Source: Halobacteriaceae archaeon Tc-Br11_E2g27 (lineage in GTDB: Archaea; Halobacteriota; Halobacteria; Halobacteriales; Haloarculaceae). Taken from it: a DNA stretch of 37,379 nt. The DNA is taken from the NCBI GenBank assembly GCA_001564135.1, contig LKNH01000002.1, forward strand, positions 1-37,379, read 5' to 3'. The notes beneath the pieces are model-generated. The model was not told where the DNA came from. It worked only from the letters and a program-made list of their open reading frames with translations, and did no database searches. Both the position numbers and the translations under genes were made by a program. The stretch's first letter is position 1. Each line of letters begins with the position of its first letter. Positions 1 to 5,823 of this stretch are shown in pieces.

Positions 1-341
1 AGTAGAGTGACTATGAGTGCTTTTGGTTAGTCAAACTCTGCCGAAAGTGCTGTCAAGCAAACTCCAAGAGTGTAGCTCGGACCGGTGGTCAGATGATTTC
101 TGCAACCGTGTACAAGAACGTGAAGAGTTAACCAACATGGTGCCGACGGGCATGTCATTGTTGGTTAGTGGGTTAGATTATTAACTACCTACTCACTCGG
201 ATTGACTGGGTCTTCATCAATCTCAAACTGAGGATGGACCGACAGGACAGCAGGATACGGGTCGGAATCGGGTGTCAACCGGTCGAGTTCGAAGCCATTC
301 TGTTCGTGAGATTCGGATCTACGGTGGGTTTGAAGTTAAGT
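1..341. other. Gene-poor left edge with a gene remnant
   Basis: No complete gene is supported here. On the minus strand, 189-335 reads as an open acidic stretch of about 48 codons that begins right after a stop and has no start codon. It contains the residues SDPYPAVLSVHPQ and ends EDPVNPSE before a TAG. The composition is haloarchaeal, so it may be the C-terminal remnant of a lost gene, but I do not recognise the family. Plus-strand ORFs here look like shadows. Confidence 0.3.
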
Positions 342-761
342 TCAAAAGGAAGGATCATCCTCATACAATGCAGTTCGCCAGCATTTAAACACGGCCCTGG
401 TGACGAGTTCCGGCTGTTCAACCTCGATACACGAACGAACACGGTTCCTGGCGTCAGGTGGTTCGTGGAAGTGTTTTTCTGGCGTATTTGGTTCGGGATG
501 GCGGTCAAATCGAAAATCAATCCCTTCGGTTTCCGTATAGTGGAAATTATAGTAGTTCCTCTCTGTCCACACAATATCAAACCGTCCACTACGACTCTCT
601 CCAAACCCAACCTCGACACTCACGTGTAGTTCCGGCCGCGGTTCCAGTCGATCATCAAGACTGTACCGACTGACAAGTGGTTCAGTTTCTAAGATAGTGT
701 CACGTATCAGTTCGAGTGCGTCGTAATCAATTGGGCCCGTATCGCCATGCAACCCTGTCAT
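342..761 (-). CDS. TumE-like (DUF6516-type) putative toxin of a toxin-antitoxin-like pair
   Basis: A soluble 139-residue protein. The middle carries a charged aromatic core (YYNFHYTE) followed by a proline/histidine motif (RFDRHPEPNTPEKHFHEPPDA). The end has the conserved-looking segment PELVTRAVFKCWRTA. This layout resembles the DUF6516/TumE family, a predicted toxin group whose target is unknown. The gene starts 3 bases after the stop of the winged-helix gene, so the two are almost certainly co-transcribed, as expected of a toxin with its regulator. The family name comes from memory of similar haloarchaeal pairs, and toxicity is inference. It could be a plain partner protein of the regulator. 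Confidence 0.6.
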   Translation of the reverse strand: MTGLHGDTGPIDYDALELIRDTILETEPLVSRYSLDDRLEPRPELHVSVEVGFGESRSGRFDIVWTERNYYNFHYTETEGIDFRFDRHPEPNTPEKHFHEPPDARNRVRSCIEVEQPELVTRAVFKCWRTALYEDDPSF

Positions 762-764
762 CTG

Positions 765-1286
765 TTAGACGACAACCCGTTGTGCATCGTAGAAACTGAG
801 CGCTGCTTTGACAAGGTACAAATTTTTTTGCGTGGTCTGCCACATTGTGTGGTCATCCCAGCCTTCGCTGTCAGTCGGGTCGAGTTCCTGAGCGAGTTCT
901 GTTGGCGATTCCACGGCATATTCAGCTCTGAACGAATTAACCGTCTCTTTGAGCGACTGCAGTTGGGCAACAAGTTCACTCTCAGTGTACTGGTTCTGGA
1001 TTTCGACAACCTGCTGGTAGATATACATTTGGTCGTTGCGCTTGTAGAGCCTTCCCTGTCCAGTTTCTTGGCTCTGTACAAGTCCCATATCAACAAGATC
1101 AGCTAACGTATCACGGACCACAGGTTCGCTTGCCCGGGCACGCTCTGCGACAACTGATGCTGGTGTTGGTTCATGAGTCCGCTGGATGACCGACCGGATA
1201 CGCTCTCTCGTTGTGGTCTCTTCGACCCACTCCTCAACAACTTCCTCGTTAACATTGTCGTACTCCTCTGGAGGTTCAATTTGCAT
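765..1286 (-). CDS. Winged-helix regulator (DUF7342-like), partner of the TumE-like protein
   Basis: A DNA-binding protein of about 173 residues and first gene of the two-gene unit. An acidic N-terminus (NEEVVEEW) leads into a winged helix at about residues 20-85: TPASVVAERARASEPVVRDTL is the helix-turn-helix and GQGRLYKRN looks like the wing. A helical C-terminal half follows, possibly for dimerisation. I chose the ATG at 1286. The frame extends to a TTG at 1316, which would suit a leaderless transcript from the TATA-like sequence at 1344-1352, so the start is unsure. The architecture matches haloarchaeal DUF7342 proteins, which sit next to small TumE-like genes. The likely role is repressor and antitoxin of the pair; this is inference from context. 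Confidence 0.6.
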   Translation of the reverse strand: MQIEPPEEYDNVNEEVVEEWVEETTTRERIRSVIQRTHEPTPASVVAERARASEPVVRDTLADLVDMGLVQSQETGQGRLYKRNDQMYIYQQVVEIQNQYTESELVAQLQSLKETVNSFRAEYAVESPTELAQELDPTDSEGWDDHTMWQTTQKNLYLVKAALSFYDAQRVVV

Positions 1287-1343
1287 AGCTTTCTCTAGCT
1301 TCAGTGATTTGGCCAAACGTGTTGATTCTCAATCCAGTGCGCA

Positions 1344-1352
1344 TAGTATACA
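1344..1352 (-). promoter_or_regulatory. TATA-like box for the winged-helix/TumE-like unit
   Basis: The minus strand reads TGTATACTA here, inside a very A/T-rich stretch (1340-1385). It lies 28-36 bases before the TTG at 1316 and about 60 before the ATG at 1286. A second A/T-rich run at 1353-1362 could serve instead. Confidence 0.4.
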
Positions 1353-1500
1353 TAATATATAATCTGGCTTGGTAATATATGTTTTCACACAACGCAACTG
1401 TCAGACAATATAGGTTCTCAGCAGTGCACTCAATAACCGAACTATATCAGTTGACTATGGATCCGAATCCAGAGCAGATACACGTCTCCAGATACAGGTA

Positions 1501-2091
1501 ATGAGTATGGTGGATACTCAGTGGAAAGCATATGCAACTGCCCTCGAATCGGGCGATGCAGACCAGGTCAACGATGTAATTGAGAAAGTCAAAGAGATGG
1601 ATCTAGACAAGCGAATCCGCCTATTTGAGGTTTGTTTTGATGACCTCACTGAGATCTACACAGAGACCGATGATGGATATGTTCGACAGTCAACAGTACG
1701 AATGGCTGACAAACTGACGCCTGGCATTGCGCTCGTTTTTACAGCGACTGAGAGCGAACAACAGCCAGCGGTCGTCGAATCGGCGGTTCGTGAACAAACC
1801 GATGCCCTCTGTGGTTTTTTGCTAGAGGCGATGACTGACCAAGATGGCCGAGTCAGACAATCCGCCCAGCGTGGATTGAAAGACGTATTCAGAACGTACG
1901 AGTCACTTGAGGACACGCAGACGATCAAAGCCTTAGCAGTTGAACTTGAGGAGATGGCGACAGAGTTCGACGACAAGCGGCGCGATCATCTGCTTGAAAC
2001 GAAAGAAGACGCTGAATTCTTTCTGCAATCAGGATTCGGGCGTATCCTCGACGGTTTCCAGAAAGAGTTCGGTGATTCGTTGCGGGACTGA
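1501..2091 (+). CDS. Hypothetical all-helical, HEAT-like protein
   Basis: I do not recognise a named family. The 196-residue product is acidic and appears almost wholly alpha-helical. Amphipathic segments of about 35-40 residues repeat, including DKRIRLFEVCFDDLTEIY, DGYVRQSTVRMADKL and DGRVRQSAQRGLKDVF. Two of them share a D-G-x-V-R-Q-S core at about residues 58-66 and 116-124, as in HEAT-repeat scaffold proteins. No catalytic motif or membrane segment is visible. A second ATG two codons later is an equally good start. It stands alone on the plus strand between two minus-strand toxin-antitoxin-like pairs and could be an accessory protein of the left-hand zone. Its function is unknown. Confidence 0.6.
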   Translation: MSMVDTQWKAYATALESGDADQVNDVIEKVKEMDLDKRIRLFEVCFDDLTEIYTETDDGYVRQSTVRMADKLTPGIALVFTATESEQQPAVVESAVREQTDALCGFLLEAMTDQDGRVRQSAQRGLKDVFRTYESLEDTQTIKALAVELEEMATEFDDKRRDHLLETKEDAEFFLQSGFGRILDGFQKEFGDSLRD

Positions 2092-2235
2092 TCATGCCAT
2101 ACCCTTCGTTGGACCCGTCGTATCACTCCCCGGTCAGTCTCCAAATGTTACTCGCCTCTGTGACCGTGCGCTTGAATGATACCACTACCGTACCGGTTCT
2201 CAATCCCTCTGAGACAACTTAATTCGATGAACTGG

Positions 2236-2631
2236 TTAGTACTCCTCGACGTTAACAACGCGTTTCGTCTCTTCGTGAGTGAGGTCTCGGTCACTGGAGA
2301 CTACCGGCGCGTCAAGTTCACGACCGACCGCGGCAATCAATCCATCGGGTCCATCTAAATAGGGGCCAGATGGCTCGATTTCGTCCGCGATTCGTCCTGC
2401 AGTGACGGCTGTGTGCTCATCGACGGGATGAATGTCGATCCAGGCCAAATCCGCCCGGGCTCCGTCAACGTCCCCGCTCGGGAGGTTCCCTTCACCGATG
2501 AGTACCTCCGCGAGCGCTGGGACTGGAGCAACCCACCGGATCTCATCACCGCCGTGCTTTTCGTAAAACTTGCGAGTCGCCTCAACTCCGTCCAAGTAAT
2601 CGATCAGAAAGGTCGTATCGAGAACCTTCAT
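2236..2631 (-). CDS. vapC: PIN-domain ribonuclease toxin, VapC family
   Basis: A 131-residue protein with the PIN-domain acidic set: Asp5 in the opening MKVLDTTFLIDYL, Glu42 in the ALAEVLIGEG segment, Asp93/Asp96 in LDGPDGLIAA, and Asp114/Asp116 in SSDRDLTH. VapC toxins are Mg-dependent endoribonucleases that cut tRNA or rRNA when freed from VapB. The start overlaps the stop of the antitoxin gene by 4 bases (ATGA, 2628-2631), the usual translational coupling of vapBC. Length is normal for the family and every catalytic position is filled, so the toxin looks intact. The RNA target cannot be read from sequence. Confidence 0.9.
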   Translation of the reverse strand: MKVLDTTFLIDYLDGVEATRKFYEKHGGDEIRWVAPVPALAEVLIGEGNLPSGDVDGARADLAWIDIHPVDEHTAVTAGRIADEIEPSGPYLDGPDGLIAAVGRELDAPVVSSDRDLTHEETKRVVNVEEY

Positions 2632-2876
2632 GCAGCGTCCTCGCCACGCTCGCGCATCCGACCCTTCCGTTTCTCCTTCGCCTTCTGTCGACCCTCACGA
2701 ACGCGGTCAGCTTCTTCGTCTGACCATCTACCAAACCCGTCGTAGAAGTCGCCAGCGTCCTCTTTGTCGAGGATACGTTCAAGGGCATCGTTGTAACTCT
2801 CACCCTCTCGACGCCGTCGTTCAATTTTCCGTTTCACCGTCTCGCTTACTCTGATCTGTTCATCTGCGACGCCCAT
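2628..2876 (-). CDS. vapB: VapB-type antitoxin
   Basis: An 82-residue, highly charged protein encoded just upstream of vapC and overlapping it by 4 bases. Residues 6-36 (EQIRVSETVKRKIERRRREG onward, then YNDALERIL) look like a strand-helix-helix DNA-binding antitoxin fold of the kind common in haloarchaeal vapBC pairs. The C-terminal half, with DFYDGFGRWSDEEADRVREG, is the likely VapC-wrapping tail. It should neutralise the toxin and repress its own promoter; a direct repeat sits directly upstream. Assignment rests on gene order, size and overlap as well as the fold. Confidence 0.8.
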   Translation of the reverse strand: MGVADEQIRVSETVKRKIERRRREGESYNDALERILDKEDAGDFYDGFGRWSDEEADRVREGRQKAKEKRKGRMRERGEDAA

Positions 2877-2881
2877 ATTAC

Positions 2882-2900
2882 GTTGACGTTAGTGTTGACG
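2882..2900 (-). promoter_or_regulatory. Direct-repeat candidate operator before vapB
   Basis: GTTGACG occurs twice in exact copy, at 2882-2888 and 2894-2900, with a 12-base period. The repeats start 6 bases before the vapB start codon. They lie where a repressor would block a leaderless transcript driven by the A-rich stretch at about 2903-2915. Autoregulation by VapB or VapBC is inference. Confidence 0.4.
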
Positions 2901-3763
2901 CTACTTTTCTTTTTGCCCGAAAACACTCGTCAAACCAACCCGTCCCTGATCAAATATACTACAGTGAAAACCGATGGGGTGTTATTGCAAGAGTTGCACA
3001 GAAGGGTCCCTTATTGAGTCAATATTGTGTATAAGTAGTTTCGTGACATGATTGCACAGTAGACAAGTGTTTTTTGCACTGAGCAAACACAGCGAAATAT
3101 CGAAGGAACAGTCTACAAGCGATACTGAGTGCTACAGCGTATACCACTGTTACGACTATTCTATCGGGCTGACGAACAAAACCTGAAAAAGACCGTTCGG
3201 ATAACTGCAGGTCCCGCGATTGGATTAAGGTTGTAACATGGTGGTCACTGCTTATGCCGTCCCGCCTACCTTCATCCAGATTCGCCAGCGGTCAGGGTGT
3301 AGCTTCCTTGAGAACCACATTAATGCCAAACCACACAACCCCACGTTTGCGCCACTCCAGTACCCACTTGCCAGTAAGTGCTAACCTGCCGTTACTGACA
3401 GACCACCTACGATCATGTGCGCTAGCCGGAGGTCAAGATACTCGCCGTCATTCAGATATCTTCCGTTGCTCATGTCAAATGATTCTCACGGAGGGTGTTC
3501 AGTATTCGGCTACAGAGGGTGCCGTGGCTCGCCTCAAATCATCACCCAGTACTGAGCTCAGAGCAAGCAGTGACCGGTGAGGTGTGCTTCTTGCCAAATA
3601 TTCATCTGAAGTGTTGTGCAAGATGCAGAGAATGACGGCACTGTAGAAAGGGTAGCCGATGAGTGATTAAAATCCATTGAATAACTCTTTTCTAACTTTG
3701 GTCTATAATTTTTATGAGTTATCTACCTCAAGAAGCCGTTAAATCAATAACTTGGCTAATAAC
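2901..3763. other. Long non-coding or decayed region with one broken ORF
   Basis: Apart from the interrupted minus-strand ORF at 3252-3473, nothing here reads as an intact gene. The A/T-rich stretch at 2950-3110 contains a small palindrome, TGCAA-GAG-TTGCA, at 2986-2998 and could include ends of lost insertion sequences, which I cannot prove. The 108-codon plus-strand ORF at 3254-3580 is basic, Ser/Thr-rich and lies opposite the broken ORF, so I treat it as a shadow. Confidence 0.4.
3252..3473 (-). pseudogene. Small membrane-protein ORF interrupted by an in-frame TAG
   Basis: Read from ATG at 3473 the frame gives MSNGRYLNDGEYLDLRLAHM and ten further residues, then a TAG at 3383-3381 (codon 31). 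It continues without another stop for 42 codons to a TAA at 3252. The two halves join into one plausible small membrane protein: a hydrophobic segment on each side of the TAG (HMIVGGLSVTAG before, then HLLASGYW and VGLCGLALMWF) and a basic end (SRKLHPDRWRIWMKVGG). One base change (TAG from TGG, Trp) would restore a 73-residue product. I do not recognise the family. A decayed gene is the simplest reading. Confidence 0.35.
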
Positions 3764-3907
3764 GTGTTTAAAGAAAATAACGAACATCAGCAGGAAAAGT
3801 TATTCTCGCCTGTAAAAGACCTCCCAGACGGCATAGATGAGAAATTACAGAATCACTAGTCTACTCACTTTTATCAACACATCTTTACCCAGATTGATGA
3901 AACGAAA

Positions 3908-3945
3908 TTCGGACGGCTATACCATGATGGGTATAGCCGTCCGAA
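3908..3945. repeat. 16-bp perfect inverted repeat inside the transposase remnant
   Basis: TTCGGACGGCTATACC (3908-3923) and its exact reverse complement (3930-3945) are separated by six bases, ATGATG. It lies in the coding part of the transposase remnant, encoding about FGRLYHDGYSRPN, and would form a strong hairpin in RNA or a cruciform in DNA. Confidence 0.9.
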
Positions 3946-4493
3946 CAAGCCCGTCAATGAGCTTGTTTCCTTGGAGATTATCAAACACCTGCTCGACCTC
4001 TCTGACGAAGAGCTTGAATACGCCTACATCTTCGATTTTCGCGTCAGAAACGCACTGGGGAAAGAAACACTCGGCGACAACATCTGTGAGAAGACATTCA
4101 CCAATTTCCGCCGCCGGTTGATGGAACACGAAGAAGAGACTGGTCAAGATCTGTTACACGAGGTTTTCGAAGATCACCGCAGCTATTTCCAAGAACAGTT
4201 TGACATCGATGCCAGTACCCAGCGGATGGATTCGACGTTCATTGAGGCTAATATCAAGCAACTGTCCCGTGTTGATCTCCTCGCCAAAGTTCTCCACAAC
4301 TTCCTGCTGGCATCGACGACTTCGTAGACACCGATAACCTAGAGCTCTCATACCAGCATTGGCTTGCAACGGGGTTTCGTCAAAGACAGTTACATATAAA
4401 GCCTGAATGTATGAAGAGTCACTTTAATGCTTTTATCAGATTATTATTTATATGTGCGAAAAAGTTGCCGAGCGTATCGTTCGCTTGGCTAAA

Positions 4494-4505
4494 GTTAAAA
4501 AATAA
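4494..4505 (+). promoter_or_regulatory. Probable TATA region of the hydrogenase operon
   Basis: The A/T-rich run TTAAAAAATAAG sits about 100 bases before the hyaA start. Counting 25-30 bases on, transcription would begin at about 4522-4530, giving a leader of roughly 75 bases. The run lies inside the trailing part of the decayed transposase region. A second candidate is the A/T-rich stretch at 4440-4452. Confidence 0.35.
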
Positions 4506-4513
4506 GCAACCGT

Positions 4514-4582
4514 CGCTCTGAAGAGCGTGATTCGAGTGTTGGTGGTCTACCGAGGTGTTGACTCAAGCGACGAATCCCAACA
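4514..4582 (+). promoter_or_regulatory. Structured 5' leader of the hydrogenase operon: hairpin plus possible pseudoknot
   Basis: A hairpin CGCTC-TGAA-GAGCG lies at 4514-4527. Just after it GATTCG (4529-4534) can pair with CGAATC (4571-4576), and TGTTGG (4537-4542) with CCAACA (4577-4582). The partners are in a-b-a'-b' order, which is the topology of a pseudoknot, and a' and b' are adjacent. The region ends 18 bases before the hyaA ATG. No good Shine-Dalgarno sequence is seen before that ATG, so leader structure could matter for translation. Confidence 0.35.
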
Positions 4583-4600
4583 GGTCCAAACCTACTGACG

Positions 4601-5821
4601 ATGTCACAAACAGAAACACCAGAGAACGAAACATACGACTCTGACGGTCAGCGGGGCCCGTCAACATCCCGGCGGAACTTTCTACAACTTGCTGCAGGTG
4701 CGGCAGCCGGGACAGTCATTACACAGTATAGCACGGAGATTAGCGCAGCATTCGAACAAGTAACCAACGGGGAACTTGACGTCGTGTGGCTACAGGGCCA
4801 GGCCTGCACAGGCTGTACAATATCAGTTCTGCAAGGCCAGTATCCCTCGCTTGAAGAGGTATTGAGCGAGTTTCGGCTCGACGTCACATTCCACCCAACA
4901 ATCATGCCTGAAGCGGGTGAACCAGCCATTGAGGCGATGAGCGATGAGCCTGACGTACTCATTGTTGAAGGTTCCATCCCAATGGATATCCCAGAGGCGG
5001 CAACGGTTGGGACGACAGCGGATGGCGAGAGTAAACCCATGGTTGACTGGGTGATGGAGCTTGCTCCTGAGTCGGAATACGTCATTGCAGTAGGTAACTG
5101 TGCATCGTTCGGTGGGTGGCCCGCCGCAGAAAACAAACGGAATCTCCACGACCTCGGTGCAAATATCACCGGAGCCCGTGGTCTCCAGTTCGAAAAGCGG
5201 GAAGAAAGAGGGGTTCTTGGCCCTGATTTCACCTCGGGTGCAGACCTCCCCGTCATTAATTTGGCTGGCTGTCCAGTCCACCCGGATTACGTGCTCTTGA
5301 CGATTGCAACCGTGCTCAATGGGCATGTTCCAGAACTCGATGAGTATAACCGGCCGAAACCGTTTTACGAACCACTCGTTCACGACAACTGCCCGCTTCG
5401 TGGGTATTTCGACCGGGGCGAATTTGCCGAGAAGCCGGGAGACGAGGGCTGTCTAATTAAAACGGGGTGTGCTGGACCGTACACGTATTGTGATGACCAG
5501 AGTCGGCTGTGGAACGACGGAACAAGCGTCTGTCTGAATGTTGGTGCCCCATGTATCGGTTGCATGGAGCCCGGATTCTGGGATCGCTTTGCACCGCTGG
5601 ATGAAGAGATTGAGCGGCAATCCTTCTTTGGTCCTGTTACGGCCGAGCAAGCAGGATGGGCTGGGCTGGCTGCGGCTGGCGTCGGAATTGGTGCGCATGC
5701 CGTGCGAAAAGCAACTGGGTATGGGTCTTTCGGTGAAGATGGTGAGCAACCCACGTCTACGACTGATACGCAAGAATCGGCGGACGAACGTACCTCGGAT
5801 GAAGCGACGAAGGAGGAGTAA
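4601..5821 (+). CDS. hyaA: [NiFe]-hydrogenase small subunit, group 1-like, Tat-exported and membrane-anchored
   Basis: This 406-residue electron-transfer subunit carries the Fe-S clusters between the NiFe site and cytochrome b. A twin-arginine signal (RRNFLQLAAGAAAG, Arg24-Arg25) precedes the mature domain. Proximal-cluster ligands include Cys69 and Cys72 (ACTGC), the Cys of VGNCASFGG and the Cys of LAGCPVHPDY. Distal-cluster residues are His and Cys in LVHDNCPLRGYF, then GDEGC and KTGC. The medial 3Fe-4S type motif with Pro is SVCLNVGAPCIGC. Gly71 and the Gly after CASFG occupy the places of the two extra Cys of O2-tolerant group 1d enzymes, so a standard proximal cluster is expected. A hydrophobic segment near residues 350-372 (AGWAGLAAAGVGIGAHAV) is the probable C-terminal anchor. 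An acidic tail follows. Confidence 0.95.
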   Translation: MSQTETPENETYDSDGQRGPSTSRRNFLQLAAGAAAGTVITQYSTEISAAFEQVTNGELDVVWLQGQACTGCTISVLQGQYPSLEEVLSEFRLDVTFHPTIMPEAGEPAIEAMSDEPDVLIVEGSIPMDIPEAATVGTTADGESKPMVDWVMELAPESEYVIAVGNCASFGGWPAAENKRNLHDLGANITGARGLQFEKREERGVLGPDFTSGADLPVINLAGCPVHPDYVLLTIATVLNGHVPELDEYNRPKPFYEPLVHDNCPLRGYFDRGEFAEKPGDEGCLIKTGCAGPYTYCDDQSRLWNDGTSVCLNVGAPCIGCMEPGFWDRFAPLDEEIERQSFFGPVTAEQAGWAGLAAAGVGIGAHAVRKATGYGSFGEDGEQPTSTTDTQESADERTSDEATKEE

Positions 5822-5823
5822 CT

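Larger units (their letters stand above)
3764..4521 (+). pseudogene. Decayed IS1182-type transposase fragment
   Basis: From GTG at 3764 the frame opens VFKENNEHQQEKLFSPVKDL and is broken by TAG at 3857-3859 (codon 32). It then continues through FGRLYHDGYSRPNKPVNEL, the conserved-looking EIIKHLLDLSDEELEYAY, and QRMDSTFIEANIKQLSRVDL, which carries the probable first catalytic Asp of the DDE domain. Near 4309 the reading shifts by -1 into GIDDFVDTDNLELSYQHWLA, and the relation to a transposase fades until a stop at 4519-4521. The second and third DDE residues are missing. At least two disabling changes plus 3' loss mean it is dead. It ends only about 80 bases before the hydrogenase operon. Confidence 0.75.

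Noticed and set aside
234..629. Open frame of 131 codons on the plus strand opposite the TumE-like gene
   Set aside because: Basic, Cys/Trp/Phe-rich composition unlike haloarchaeal proteins; it mirrors a better-supported minus-strand gene.
3381..3383. TAG read as pyrrolysine
   Set aside because: No pyrrolysine machinery is in the window and such use is not expected for this class; a nonsense mutation or sequence error is simpler.
3254..3580. Plus-strand ORF of 108 codons in the left gap
   Set aside because: Ser/Thr/Arg-rich with no motif and opposite a more protein-like minus-strand frame; no promoter seen.
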